A stretch of DNA of 64,000 nt from Io17-Chloro-G2 sp965226825 (GTDB taxonomy: Bacteria > Chloroflexota > Dehalococcoidia > Lucifugimonadales > UBA3495): NCBI GenBank assembly GCA_965226825.1, contig CBDDED010000003.1:2232001-2296000 (forward strand), written 5' to 3'. Below the pieces are notes generated by a model. It did not search any database. It saw only the letters and a list, made by a program, of their open reading frames with translations, and was not told the origin of the DNA. Position numbers and translations under genes: made by a program. Shown here piece by piece: positions 42,441 through 51,415 of the stretch (its first letter is position 1; every line of letters begins with the position of its first letter).

Positions 42441-43457
42441 ATGAACAACGCGGAAACAATCGGAATATGGTACGACAACGAAGGTGACATCCTGACGGTC
42501 ACCTGGGAGCACAGGTTCGGCTATTACATCGACAGTGACGACAGCCGGGTACTGGTGAGGGTCGATTCAGAAGACAACGCCATTGGCTTCCTAGTGCACG
42601 GCTTTAGCACTCTCAAGAACAAGTCACTGGAAATACGACACGGCATGGACTGGTGGAATCAACTTGGCAAGGACAAACGCGGGAGCCGTCCTCGCTGTGT
42701 GTTGCTCACAGACGGCAACCGGGGAAAGGTCGCCCGCCGCTTGACCAAGCTTGTCAACATTCCCGAAATCGCAGTGTCTGCGGATGATATATGGATGCCC
42801 TATGGTAAACCCACGAAAACAGAAGTGGGGACTTGGTGCGATTCTCCGTCCAAGGAAGCAGAAGTGGGGAACCCTAGGAAGCCCAACATCCTTGTCTCCG
42901 GGGAGGTCCACAAGAAACTCAACAACTGGTGGCTGACCGTACACAGGGGCAGTATGACCAAGCCCACTTGGGACGTTGCCAGCACCTGCACGGTTGCGGG
43001 CAAACCGGGTTTGCTCCTGGTGGAAGCTAAAGCCCACAAGGACGAACTGAATTGGAAAGGAAAGTCCCTTAAGAGAGACCCGAGCTTAGGCACAATTGAG
43101 AACCACGACCGGATAGGCGAAGCAATCTCGGAGGCATCCGCAGAGTTGCATCGAGTTACGAAGGGTCCATGGAATCTGTCTCGGGACTCTCGCTACCAGC
43201 TTGCGAACCGGTTCGCTTGGTCCTGGAAGCTGGCCTCCCTGGGAATTCCAGTCGTTCTCGTCTACCTCGGATTTCTCAACGCCCGGGATATGGCTGACCG
43301 GGGGGAGATTTTCGGCTCTGACGCGGACTGGGAGCAGGCGGTTAGAGAGTACGGGGAAGGAGTAGTGGACAACGATTGCTGGGGTCAATGGCTAGATGTG
43401 GAGGGTATACCTTTCCTGCCGTTAATTCGCGCCTTCAATCAGCCGTTTACGCCATGA
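42441..43457 (+). CDS. DUF2283 antitoxin-like domain fused to a PD-(D/E)XK-like nuclease domain
   Basis: 338 residues. Residues 1-65 (IGIWYDNEGDILTVTWEHRF, then RVDSEDNAIGFLVHGFSTLK) are DUF2283-like, a family normally of about 65-90 residues and paired with the kind of toxin found just upstream. Residues 70-338 belong to a different family: PTWDVASTCTVAGKPGLLLV-EAKAH, ENHDRIGEAISEASAEL and SRYQLANRFAWSWKLASLGI. Asp...Glu-x-Lys (DVAS...VEAKAH) fits a PD-(D/E)XK nuclease core. No internal start with a ribosome-binding site was noticed at the junction. The fusion may be natural or produced by a deletion. Confidence 0.65.
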   Translation: MNNAETIGIWYDNEGDILTVTWEHRFGYYIDSDDSRVLVRVDSEDNAIGFLVHGFSTLKNKSLEIRHGMDWWNQLGKDKRGSRPRCVLLTDGNRGKVARRLTKLVNIPEIAVSADDIWMPYGKPTKTEVGTWCDSPSKEAEVGNPRKPNILVSGEVHKKLNNWWLTVHRGSMTKPTWDVASTCTVAGKPGLLLVEAKAHKDELNWKGKSLKRDPSLGTIENHDRIGEAISEASAELHRVTKGPWNLSRDSRYQLANRFAWSWKLASLGIPVVLVYLGFLNARDMADRGEIFGSDADWEQAVREYGEGVVDNDCWGQWLDVEGIPFLPLIRAFNQPFTP

Positions 43458-43475
43458 GATAAGGAGAGTTTAACC

Positions 43476-44660
43476 ATGAGGTTTTCACTGGCTTACGAGA
43501 TGCAAAGGCCCGTTTTGGATGACCATGCGGTGGTGGAAGAGACCATCGAGCAGGTTGTTCTGGCCGACCAGATGGGATTCGACGCGGTGTGGTTCGTGGA
43601 GCACCACTTCCTCACTACCTTTTCTTCCTCCCCTTGCCCGGAGGTCATATTTGGCGCATTGAGCCGGCTGACCAAGAACATCCGGTTGGGATTCGGCGTG
43701 GTTATACTGCCTTACCACCATCCGGTGAGGGTGGCCGAGCGGGTAGCGATGGTGGACCAGCTTTCCAACGGACGGGTCGAGTTCGGTACCGGCCGGTCGG
43801 CGCCCTATGAGCAGGTGGGGATGGGAATCGACCCCCGAGACACCCGGGAGATGTGGGATGAATCCATAACGATGATCCCCAAGATATGGGAGTCTGAAAC
43901 CTTTGAATGGGAAGGGAAGTTCTGGAGCGTGCCGCCGCGGCAGGTTTTGCCCAAGCCTTTCCAGAAGCCCCATCCTCCCATCTGGGTTGCCGCCCTCCAG
44001 CCGGCCACCTACGAACTGGCGGCGGAGAAGGGAATTGGGGTGATGGCCCTGGGGGTCAACGCTCCGTCGGTGTTGGAGCCGCATATCAAGGCCTATCGGG
44101 AGAACATCAAGAAAGCCAACCCCGTGGGTCAGTTCGTGAACAACCAGTGGCTCAGTGGCTGCTTCGGCCTCTGCGGAGAGGACAATCACGCCACCAGGGA
44201 GCTGTGTGCCCAGTCTCTGAAGACCTTCTTCGGGCCGGGCCGGCCGTACGTCCAGGACCAGAAGGATATCTACTCCAGGCTGTTGGAACAGTGGGGCGGC
44301 GTCCCCGAACACCTGGCTCAGAACTTCTCGAGGTATATTGAGGTTCCTGAAGGCGGCAGCGCCCCGGAACCCAGTGGCAACGGCGCATCAGCGTTTGACC
44401 TGTCCGGCGGGAGCGCATTGGCCCTAAAAATTTGGGAAGAGTTCGACGCGGACACGATGGCTGAGCGGGGGATTATCATTGCCGGTGACCCGGACAGCTG
44501 CATAGCGGCAGCCAAGATTCATGAGGCATCCGGGGTGGACGAGGTCCAATTCCTGATGGCCACAGAAACGGTGGGACATGATGAGGTCATGAAGTCCATC
44601 GAAATGTTCGGCAAGTACGTGATTCCCGAGTTCACCAAGTCGAAGAGAACCACCGGCTAG
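43476..44660 (+). CDS. LLM-class flavin-dependent oxidoreductase
   Basis: 394 residues, ATG preceded by AAGGAGAG. Luciferase-like TIM-barrel features: FDAVWFVEHHFLTTFSSSPC, RLGFGVVILPYHHPVRVAER, NGRVEFGTGRSAPYEQVG. Uses reduced FMN or F420 to oxidise a small organic substrate, typically as a monooxygenase. A different member of the family is encoded convergently at 44808-45890; together with the amidohydrolases they suggest broad degradation of organics. Confidence 0.9.
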   Translation: MRFSLAYEMQRPVLDDHAVVEETIEQVVLADQMGFDAVWFVEHHFLTTFSSSPCPEVIFGALSRLTKNIRLGFGVVILPYHHPVRVAERVAMVDQLSNGRVEFGTGRSAPYEQVGMGIDPRDTREMWDESITMIPKIWESETFEWEGKFWSVPPRQVLPKPFQKPHPPIWVAALQPATYELAAEKGIGVMALGVNAPSVLEPHIKAYRENIKKANPVGQFVNNQWLSGCFGLCGEDNHATRELCAQSLKTFFGPGRPYVQDQKDIYSRLLEQWGGVPEHLAQNFSRYIEVPEGGSAPEPSGNGASAFDLSGGSALALKIWEEFDADTMAERGIIIAGDPDSCIAAAKIHEASGVDEVQFLMATETVGHDEVMKSIEMFGKYVIPEFTKSKRTTG

Positions 44661-44693
44661 AAACCCGGAAGTACAATCTAACCCCGTACAAGC

Positions 44694-44732
44694 AAGAGCC
44701 CCCAAGTCAGCGAAATGACCTGGGGGCTCTTT
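44694..44732. terminator. Bidirectional terminator between two LLM genes
   Basis: AAGAGCCCCCAAGTCA pairs with TGACCTGGGGGCTCTT across a 7-base loop, with one mismatch. Located between convergent genes, it can serve both. Confidence 0.85.
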
Positions 44733-44807
44733 AATAGCTGGCTGTTGCGATGCGCGGTGCGCTGGTCAAACCATTAGATGCGTGAGGCTTGCTGAGGCGC
44801 CGCCGCT

Positions 44808-45890
44808 TTAAGCCAGGTCGGCCAGCTTGGGGGCCACCTCTTCCATCAGGAGCCGCAGGCAGTCGTGCTCCCACTGGGGGTCTTCCGGGTCCTGGGTAAT
44901 GTTGAGCAAGGTGCCAAAGCCGCCGACTTCCTCGTAAAGGTTCCGTATCTGGTCGGCGCACTCCTGGGGGCCTCCCACGATCCACAGGTTGTCCATCAGG
45001 TAATCGACGTCAACTGCATCGTCGGGCATGTTGGGGTCGATCTTGCTGCCGATCATCATCCCGGACCCCAGGCGATTGGGCCGTTGGTGCTCCACGTAGT
45101 TGCGGCCCAGAAGCTCCCGGGCCCTTTCCCGGGCCAGATCGTTGGTTTCTGCTACGAAAACCTCCCGGTTGATGTGCCATTGCGACCGGTCAGGGGTTAT
45201 TCCGGCGTTGGAAGCACCTTCGGCCACCACTTCCCAGTGCCCCTTCAGGTATTGGGGAACCAGGTTGGAACTGCTCATGGGGATCCAGCCTCGCTGCCCC
45301 GCCATTCGCATGGAGTCCGATGAAATCGAAGTAGCCGCCACGCCGATGGGCGGATGGGGAGTCTGGAAGGGTTTCATGTAGAAACCCCGGCCGAGGACGG
45401 GGTCCAACTCCGGCGCCGACACGTCGAAGTATTTGCCGTGGTAGTCAAACTTCCCCTCGCTCTCCCACATCTTGAGGACCACGTCCAGGGCCTCGTGCGC
45501 CCGCTCCCGCACTTCGGCGCTCTGCTTGGGGTCGATGCCGAAAATCTGCAGGTCCGTGGACAGGCCGCGCGAGCCGATGCCCCAGTAGAACCGTCCCCGG
45601 GCCAGGTGGTCCAGCATGGCGAGGCGGTGGGCCAGCTCCACCGGGTTGTGGATGGCTAGGAGGGTCACGCCCGTCCCGAAAATAATCTGCTCGGTCAGGG
45701 CCAAGGCCTTGGCGATAAGCAGGTCCGGGCAGGGGGCGTTTTCCCAACGCTCGGTAATATGCTCGCCGATCCAGGCTTCCTTGTAGCCCAACTTGTCGGC
45801 CGCTACGATCAGGTCAATGTCCCGGTCATAGGAATCGGCGAAGGACCGGTGTGGCGGGTGCAGCGGCATCATGAACAATCCGAAATTCAT
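44808..45890 (-). CDS. LLM-class flavin-dependent oxidoreductase
   Basis: 360 residues, start preceded by TAGGAGAAA. MNFGLFMMPLHPPHRSFADS, EAWIGEHITERWENAPCPDL, FGTGVTLLAIHNPVELAHRL, GRFYWGIGSRG. Luciferase-like monooxygenase; more like limonene or alkanesulfonate-type members than the neighbour at 43476. Substrate unknown. C-terminal WEHDCLRLLMEEVAPKLA is family-typical. Confidence 0.9.
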   Translation of the reverse strand: MNFGLFMMPLHPPHRSFADSYDRDIDLIVAADKLGYKEAWIGEHITERWENAPCPDLLIAKALALTEQIIFGTGVTLLAIHNPVELAHRLAMLDHLARGRFYWGIGSRGLSTDLQIFGIDPKQSAEVRERAHEALDVVLKMWESEGKFDYHGKYFDVSAPELDPVLGRGFYMKPFQTPHPPIGVAATSISSDSMRMAGQRGWIPMSSSNLVPQYLKGHWEVVAEGASNAGITPDRSQWHINREVFVAETNDLARERARELLGRNYVEHQRPNRLGSGMMIGSKIDPNMPDDAVDVDYLMDNLWIVGGPQECADQIRNLYEEVGGFGTLLNITQDPEDPQWEHDCLRLLMEEVAPKLADLA

Positions 45891-46028
45891 TGGTTTCTCC
45901 TAGTTAGGAAATTAGGATAGGGCGTAAGCGGGAGTCTTAAAGGCCGGTGTTTTCAAGGATGGTAGGCCAGCCCACTGGCGGTGTCAAGGAACCCGGAAGT
46001 CGGGCAATTGTTCAAGTGAGTAGGATGC

Positions 46029-46307
46029 CTAGACAAGAGATTCGATGGCTCGGGTGTCGGTCGAGGCTCGGGCCAAGTCCAGGTCGTACATTCGCTGTAG
46101 GTTCAACCAGTACTCGGGAGTCATTCTCAGGGCTTGTCCGATTCTCAGCGCCGTGTCGGCCGTAACCGACCTGCGGCAATGAACGATGTCATTGATGCGT
46201 ATCGGGGGAACTCCTATCGCTTTGGCTAACCGGTACTGGCTGATGCCGAGTTCTGACAGAGTCTCCGCCAGATGCTCCCCCGGGTGGGCCGGGTGGGCTG
46301 TGGTCAT
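46029..46307 (-). CDS. higA: HigA-type antitoxin (XRE helix-turn-helix)
   Basis: 92 residues. HPGEHLAETLSELGISQYRL, AKAIGVPPIRINDIV and ALRIGQALRMTPEYWLNLQR are the classical HigA signature. Binds its own operator and neutralises the HigB mRNA interferase. The HigB gene lies 12 bp upstream on the same strand but is broken, so HigA appears to be an orphan that may persist as a regulator. Intact. Confidence 0.9.
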   Translation of the reverse strand: MTTAHPAHPGEHLAETLSELGISQYRLAKAIGVPPIRINDIVHCRRSVTADTALRIGQALRMTPEYWLNLQRMYDLDLARASTDTRAIESLV

Positions 46308-46319
46308 TGGGCTTCCTCT

Positions 46320-46611
46320 TTAATGGTAGTCAGCGATTTCGATCTCCATCGCGCCCTGGTCGGTCCAGAGGAAGCACACGCGCCACTGGTCGTTGATGCG
46401 GATGCTATGGGCTCCGACCCGGTCGCCACGCAAAGGTTCGAGCCTGTGGGAGGGCGGCAGTCAGAGGTCGGTTAACGCCGTCGCTGCAATGACCCGCTGC
46501 AATCTCATGCGCGCCCGGCGTTGAATGTCAGGCGGCAGGCCATGAACCGGTTCCTCGTTAAGGAGATGTGATGAAGAGACGTTCAGAATCATGGTCCCGG
46601 AATCGATTCAC
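46320..46611 (-). pseudogene. higB: HigB-type (RelE superfamily) toxin with a frameshift and an in-frame TGA
   Basis: From GTG 46611: NRFRDHDSERLF, then a one-base shift into LLNEEPVHGLPPDIQRRARM, then RLQRVIAATALTDL, an in-frame TGA near 46467, and LPPSHRLEPLRGDRVGAHSI, RINDQWRVCFLW, ending EIADYH at 46320. The matching HigB pattern is SIRINDQWRICF. The total length, 292 bp, is 97 codons plus one base, as expected for a single indel. No complete toxin can be made. Confidence 0.8.
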
Positions 46612-46779
46612 TGAACGTTATATTAACGGTCGGCATTAATAACGCCAAGGCTGCCTATCTATGCTGATTATCCGCCGGGGTCCCAGTGTTGCCCGTGCCC
46701 GACCTTATCTGCTAGACTGCGGATAGCACTGTATTTGGCATTCGATTGATCCAGGTATACGTCAAGAAGAGGTATTACG

Positions 46780-47706
46780 ATGAAAAAGGTGATGAGCGAA
46801 ACCAGCGGCACCGTATTCAGCCTGCCCTGGCTGGTCGCGAAAGACGAGGGGTTCTTCGAAGCCGAGGGCATCGACATGGAATTCGTCAAGAGCGTCGGCG
46901 GGGGCATTGTAAAACATACTGAGAACCCCGAAGAAGTCAATCCAATCCTGGGGCACACCGCCTTTGAAACAGGTCAGGTGTCCATCTACCGCGCTTGAGA
47001 GGAAGGTCAGGTCCGTCGGGCCTATGAAAGCAACCAGGGCGCCAAGATCATAGCTTTGCGATCGGCAGTAGCCAGCCAGGCCATCATGGTGAGCCCGGAT
47101 TCGAAACATTACTACCCCGGCACTCTGCGGAATTTGTCCATCGCCGTGAATTTCCACGCCGGCTCTCACTACGTGGCGTTGCGGCTGATGGAAGGGTATC
47201 TTCCGAAAGAAAAGATCAAGCTGGTCCATTACGGGTCTCCGGAGCAGCGGTTTGAATCAATGATGAACGGCGAGGTCGCAGCCGCGGTCTTGATGGAGCC
47301 TTACATCGCCCTGGCTGAGAAGCTGGGTTGCCGCGCCGTTTGCGAGGGTCACTACCTTGGGGCCGAAAACGCCAGCGACGACATGGACGCCGAGACCTTC
47401 GCAGCGATCAACCGCGCCGTGGGCCGGGCCATTGCACTGATTAACAGTGACAAGCGCCGGTTCACCAGCTACTTGATTGACGACCCCAGGTTTTCGCCGA
47501 TAGCGGAACGGTGGGGTGGATTGACTCCCGAGGACTTCCACCTCCCCCGGCTGCGCTACACCGATCAGCAGCCCTACACCGACGAGATCGTCGAAGACAC
47601 CTACCATTGGATGGTCCGCTGGGGCCTGTTGACCGACGCCGCCTGCGCCACCGACCTGGTGGAGAACCGGATAGTGGAAACCGCGGGGGCGGCAGCCGAC
47701 GACTAA
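46780..47706 (+). CDS. NMT1/THI5-like substrate-binding protein with an in-frame UGA
   Basis: 309 codons, ATG preceded by AAGAGG. TVFSLPWLVAKDEGFFEAEG is the classical start of nitrate/sulfonate/taurine/thiamine-precursor binding proteins; later PEQRFESMMNGEVAAAVLME. No signal peptide is visible. A TGA lies in frame at 46996-46998 (SIYRA-UGA-EEGQVRRAYES); both halves are in one frame with no other defect. Related proteins, as I recall, have Cys there (NACEWGQ). AGGTCC-GTC-GGGCCT at 47009-47023 could form a small stem 13 nt downstream, as bacterial SECIS elements do. Nonsense mutation is the simpler alternative. Confidence 0.7.
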
Positions 47707-47743
47707 CTCGGAAGCTTATCCCACGGTGGCTACCATGGAAACG

Positions 47744-47777
47744 AAACCGGCCGAATTGACTCTTCGGCCGGTTTTTT
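47744..47777 (+). terminator. Rho-independent terminator
   Basis: AAACCGGCCGAA pairs with TTCGGCCGGTTT across seven bases and is followed by TTTT. Lies 38 bp after the binding-protein stop. Confidence 0.9.
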
Positions 47778-47897
47778 GATTGAACAGCTTCGCCAAGAGT
47801 TTTCGATTGCCGTTGGCTCGAGCATGTTCACAATTTGCATTTCCGGCATTTCTCTACCGGGTAGGACGGGGGAAGGGTTGTTGATTCCCTGGCCGGC

Positions 47898-48113
47898 GAG
47901 AATGACGGTTGGGGGGTGAGGTGCCTTGCCTATGCCGGACCGTACCGGCATTCCGGAACCGGGTCAAATGACAAAAAGGGCTCTGGATTCCCGCTGCGGC
48001 GAGAATGACGGTTGGGGAGTGAGCGCCTTGCCGATGCCGGACCGTGCCTGCATTCCGGCACTAGGTCAAATGAAAACAAGGGCTCTGGATTCCCGCTGCG
48101 GCGAGAATGACGG
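47898..48113 (+). repeat. REP-like repeat in a 102-103-bp tandem array
   Basis: Units start with GAGAATGACGG at 47898, 48001 and 48103. The linker (GTGCCTTGCCTATGCCGGAC and variants) differs from the one in the 29-kb array, while the REP-like part AAGGGCTCTGGATTCCCGCT then GCGGCGAGAATGACGG is shared. Hence amplification happened independently at the two places. Confidence 0.82.
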
Positions 48114-48241
48114 GGGGTGGGGACGGCGTACGGATTTCCGCTGCTAACTATGGCGTGGGAAATGCCCCCAAAGTATTATAGGGTTAGCGGGCGGAAGGGT
48201 AGACTGGAAGACAGAAGCATCCGGCCGATTTGGGAGACAAC

Positions 48242-49075
48242 ATGCCCTCACTATTCCGAAGGCGCGCCGGTGTAGCCGTGGTGGAAATCCATGGCGCGAT
48301 TGGCAGCCGGGTTGGCATTGCTACCTACTCCAGGCTTTTTGACTCGGTAGCCCGGAGCAAACGTTTCCGGGCGTTGCTGCTGGACATTGACTCCCCTGGT
48401 GGGTCTGCCGCGGGATCCGAGGTCCTCTACCATGACATTCGCAGGGTTGCCGAACACAAACCCGTGGTGGCCTACGTCAGGGGAATGGGGGCTTCCGGTG
48501 GATATTATCTCTGCTGCGCCGCCAGCCAGGTCTTCGCTCTACCCACGGCGATGGTTGGTTCAATAGGCGTGATTTATCTGCGGCCGGTGCTGGAACAACT
48601 GCTGGCCAAAGTGGGCGTCGAGTTTTCCGTTTTCAAGAGCGGGGCATTCAAAGACATGACCGGGTTCTGGAGAAGCCCGACCACCGAGGAGGAAGGAAAA
48701 TTCCAAGGTCTGATAACTGAAGTGTTCCAAAATTTCGTCGAAGTGGTGGCCCAGGGACGTTCTCTGGAGGAAAGCTCGGTCAAGGAAATGGCGACGGGTG
48801 AAGTGTTTACCGGCCGTCGTGGGTTGGAGCTTGGCCTGGTGGACCAAATCGGAGGGTTTGACCAGGCATTGGCGGCTGCCGCCGAATTGGGTCAGGCCCG
48901 GCCCAGGCCTCATTGGGTGAGGCCGCGCCGGTCCTTTTCGGACCGACTGGCGGGAAGGGGCGCGGGCGGATCGGCCGGTTTCAACTCGCTGGGGTCCCAG
49001 TTGCAGCAGGTTCTGGCTGGGGGAGTCTACTACCTGGATCCCTCGTTCATGTTGAGCGATTACCCTTCCGGCTGA
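48242..49075 (+). CDS. sppA: Signal peptide peptidase SppA-like (S49) protease
   Basis: 277 residues from ATG 48242, preceded by GGGAGA. Catalytic nucleophile Ser85 in VRGMGASGGYYL and general-base Lys137 in FKSGAFKDMTGF; DIDSPGGSAAGSEV precedes them. No membrane anchor is evident, so it is shorter than typical SppA and may be soluble or peripherally bound. Degrades cleaved signal peptides or misfolded membrane proteins. Its 3' end overlaps the convergent MazG gene by 16 bp. Confidence 0.88.
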   Translation: MPSLFRRRAGVAVVEIHGAIGSRVGIATYSRLFDSVARSKRFRALLLDIDSPGGSAAGSEVLYHDIRRVAEHKPVVAYVRGMGASGGYYLCCAASQVFALPTAMVGSIGVIYLRPVLEQLLAKVGVEFSVFKSGAFKDMTGFWRSPTTEEEGKFQGLITEVFQNFVEVVAQGRSLEESSVKEMATGEVFTGRRGLELGLVDQIGGFDQALAAAAELGQARPRPHWVRPRRSFSDRLAGRGAGGSAGFNSLGSQLQQVLAGGVYYLDPSFMLSDYPSG

Positions 49076-49890
49076 CCGCCTTCCTGCAGCCGGCGCTCCA
49101 CTGCTTTGGCTTCTTGCCAGAGGGACTCTTTTTCCTCCAGGGAAAGCGCCGGGAAATCCGCCCCCCTGGCGCCGGCCAATTCCTCCATCATCCGGTAGCG
49201 CCACCCGAAGCGACGGTTCGCCTGCCGCAGGGCGTCTTCGGCGTGGACGTCCATCCAGCGGGCCAGGTTGACCAGAACGAAAAACAGGTCTCCCAGCTCG
49301 TGGATTTTTTCCTCCGGAGTTACGGCCTGTTTTAGCTCCTCGGCCTCTTCAATAACTTTATCCAGGACCCCCGAGATATCCTGCCACTCAAATCCAACTC
49401 TCCCCACCCTGTCCTGGATCAGTTGGGCCGCGGCAAGGGCAGGCAGTTCTTGGGGAATACCGTCAACTGCGGATTTCGGTTTGCCCGACTCCCGCCTTTC
49501 GGCTTCTTTGATCTTTTCCCAGTTCCGTTCCACCTCACGAGCGTCGGTCACCGAGGCGCCGGCAAAAACGTGGGGGTGCCGCCGTATCAGCTTTTGGTTG
49601 ATCGAGGTCAGGACGTCGCCCAGGTTGAACTCTCCGGATTCCTGGGCAATTTGAGCGTGGAATCCCACCTGCACCAACAGGTCTCCCAGTTCCTCGGCAA
49701 GGGATTGGGGGTCCCCCCGGTCTATGGCCTCAAGGACCTCATGGCTTTCTTCCAACAGGTTGCGTTTGAGTGAGGAGTGAGTCTGTTCCCGGTCCCAGGG
49801 ACAACCGCCGGGCGCACGAAGCCGTTCCAGGATTGAAACCAGAGTCTGAAATTGGGCGAGTTCATCGGGGTTGTAATCTTGCATAGACAT
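49060..49890 (-). CDS. mazG: Nucleoside triphosphate pyrophosphohydrolase MazG
   Basis: 276 residues from ATG 49890 (ATG 49884 also possible). Two MazG repeats: LRAPGGCPWDREQTHSSLKR with EESHEVLEAI and EELGDLLVQVGFHAQ; and a second with EEAEELKQAV and HELGDLFFVLVNLARW. The EExxE/ExxD metal sites are present in both. Hydrolyses (d)NTPs to monophosphates plus pyrophosphate as house-cleaning. Confidence 0.93.
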   Translation of the reverse strand: MSMQDYNPDELAQFQTLVSILERLRAPGGCPWDREQTHSSLKRNLLEESHEVLEAIDRGDPQSLAEELGDLLVQVGFHAQIAQESGEFNLGDVLTSINQKLIRRHPHVFAGASVTDAREVERNWEKIKEAERRESGKPKSAVDGIPQELPALAAAQLIQDRVGRVGFEWQDISGVLDKVIEEAEELKQAVTPEEKIHELGDLFFVLVNLARWMDVHAEDALRQANRRFGWRYRMMEELAGARGADFPALSLEEKESLWQEAKAVERRLQEGGQPEG

Positions 49891-50010
49891 GGCGGGATTA
49901 TAGCCAACGCGCCGGTTGCTCCACAATGCAAGGGGGTGCTACCGTTGGAACCCGCGCCAATCGAGCGCCAGTCAAACTACCAAGGGGCAAACAGCTACGG
50001 AAATCCTGCC

Positions 50011-50775
50011 ATGAACATCGTCGCGGCCACGCCTATTTCTCGGTTCCTGGTCGTTTTAGCTGCCGCGCTCACAGTGGCAGCCGTGCCGCTATTCTTGATT
50101 ACTGCCAGCGTGGCCTGGGCAGTCAATGATGCGGGTCTGTACCGGCAGGGATTTCAGCGGTACAGCATTTCTGCGGTCACCCGAATTTCCGACCCGGACC
50201 TGGTGCGGGTTGGGTCGGAAATCCGCCGGTACTTTAACTCTCGCGAGGAACCCCTGGCGGTGCAAGCTCGCGTCCAGGGTATGGAGCGGGACCTGTTCAA
50301 CGACCGGGAAGTGCGGCACATGGCCGACGTGAAGCGGTTGATTTGGGGGGTGTACGCGGCGGCGGCCGTCTCCGGGGCGTACCTTTTGGCAATCACCTTC
50401 GGCGGGTCGGCCTGGAAACCCGGAAGGTACGGGGCCGCGGTTGCGCGGCTTTACCTGTCCGGAGGCGTCTTAACCCTGGCGCTGCTTCTGCTTGTGGGTC
50501 TTCTGGCCCTTACGGGCTTCGAAGGACTGTTCCTTGCCTTCCACCGGATAAGTTTCAGCAACGACCTGTGGCAATTAAATCAGAACACCGATTTCCTCTT
50601 GATGATGTTTCCGCAGGCGTTCTGGTTCGATGCCACGATGCGGGTGGCCGGCGGCGCCGTGATTGGGGCGGTGGCGGCTATTGTCCTGCCCGGCGGTTAT
50701 TTGCTGTACCGCCGTTGGAACATCAAGAGGGAAGCCGCTGCGCCGGTTGGGCGACAGAACGGGGTGGGCCGCTAG
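50011..50775 (+). CDS. TIGR01906-type integral membrane protein (DUF1461)
   Basis: 254 residues from ATG 50011. Four to five membrane helices (FLVVLAAALTVAAVPLFLIT; GVYAAAAVSGAYLLAI; LALLLLVGLLALT; VIGAVAAIVLPGGYLLY). LAFHRISFSNDLWQLNQNTD followed by LLMMFPQAFWFD is the diagnostic loop of DUF1461 proteins; bacterial function unknown. Not part of an obvious operon. Confidence 0.83.
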   Translation: MNIVAATPISRFLVVLAAALTVAAVPLFLITASVAWAVNDAGLYRQGFQRYSISAVTRISDPDLVRVGSEIRRYFNSREEPLAVQARVQGMERDLFNDREVRHMADVKRLIWGVYAAAAVSGAYLLAITFGGSAWKPGRYGAAVARLYLSGGVLTLALLLLVGLLALTGFEGLFLAFHRISFSNDLWQLNQNTDFLLMMFPQAFWFDATMRVAGGAVIGAVAAIVLPGGYLLYRRWNIKREAAAPVGRQNGVGR

Positions 50776-50844
50776 CGACCCGGCATCGACCGGGCATCAG
50801 AGGCGCCGGCGCAAAGGGGTTTGGGACCTTCAGATTGGCAGTCG

Positions 50845-50876
50845 TTCAGCCTCCGGGTGAAAACCCGGAGGCTGAA
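50845..50876. terminator. Terminator between convergent genes
   Basis: TTCAGCCTCCGGGT pairs perfectly with ACCCGGAGGCTGAA across GAAA. It lies between the DUF1461 gene (+) and the FmdB-like gene (-). Confidence 0.82.
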
Positions 50877-50897
50877 GCGCCAAACCCGGCTATTCTT

Positions 50898-51122
50898 CTA
50901 GTGGCCGCAGCCGCAGGCGGCTCCGCAACCGCCGCCGCCCATTGGCGGCATCGAACCCATGTCCATGGGCTCGGTTGACCCGCTGGAGACGCGGGCAAAC
51001 ACCGAGATGGCCCGCTTGGCCGGCTGCTCGCAATTCGGGCAGTCGGCTCCGGTCGCGCTCATGGACTGGAGCTTCTCGAATTTGTTCTGGCAGGTGGGGC
51101 AGTGGTACTCGTACAAAGGCAT
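50898..51122 (-). CDS. FmdB-type zinc-ribbon protein
   Basis: 74 residues, start preceded by AGGAAGAG. MPLYEYHCPTCQNKFEKLQS with a second CPNCEQPAKRAI forms a zinc ribbon of the FmdB/CxxC_CxxC_SSSS type. Tail rich in Gly, Met and Cys (GGGGCGAACGCGH), possibly a second metal site. Putative transcription-related or amide-hydrolase-associated regulator; function unproven. Confidence 0.9.
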   Translation of the reverse strand: MPLYEYHCPTCQNKFEKLQSMSATGADCPNCEQPAKRAISVFARVSSGSTEPMDMGSMPPMGGGGCGAACGCGH

Positions 51123-51415
51123 ATCGTACTCTTCCTACTTGGCTAAGTTCGGCCCGGCCTGGGGCAAGAATTACACTCGTGAGTCGTTGCCGAAACGACA
51201 AGAAGTTGTTATGGAATTTAACCCAGCCGTGTATGGGCGTCAAGTGACACCCTCGCAGGTCACGTCGCCGTTTGAATCAGGATGAGTTAGTTGGATGATC
51301 CGGTTTTAGCTGCCCTGGTCTGCGGTCCTGCTTTATATTGCCGGCTTCGTATAGTCAGGATTGACTCGGCGACTAGATTTGGGGCCGGCAATTGATTGGC
51401 ATAATTTGGACCGGG
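51123..51415. other. Intergenic, no gene seen
   Basis: Upstream of the FmdB-like gene and downstream of the dCTP-deaminase gene. No motif recognised. Confidence 0.4.
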
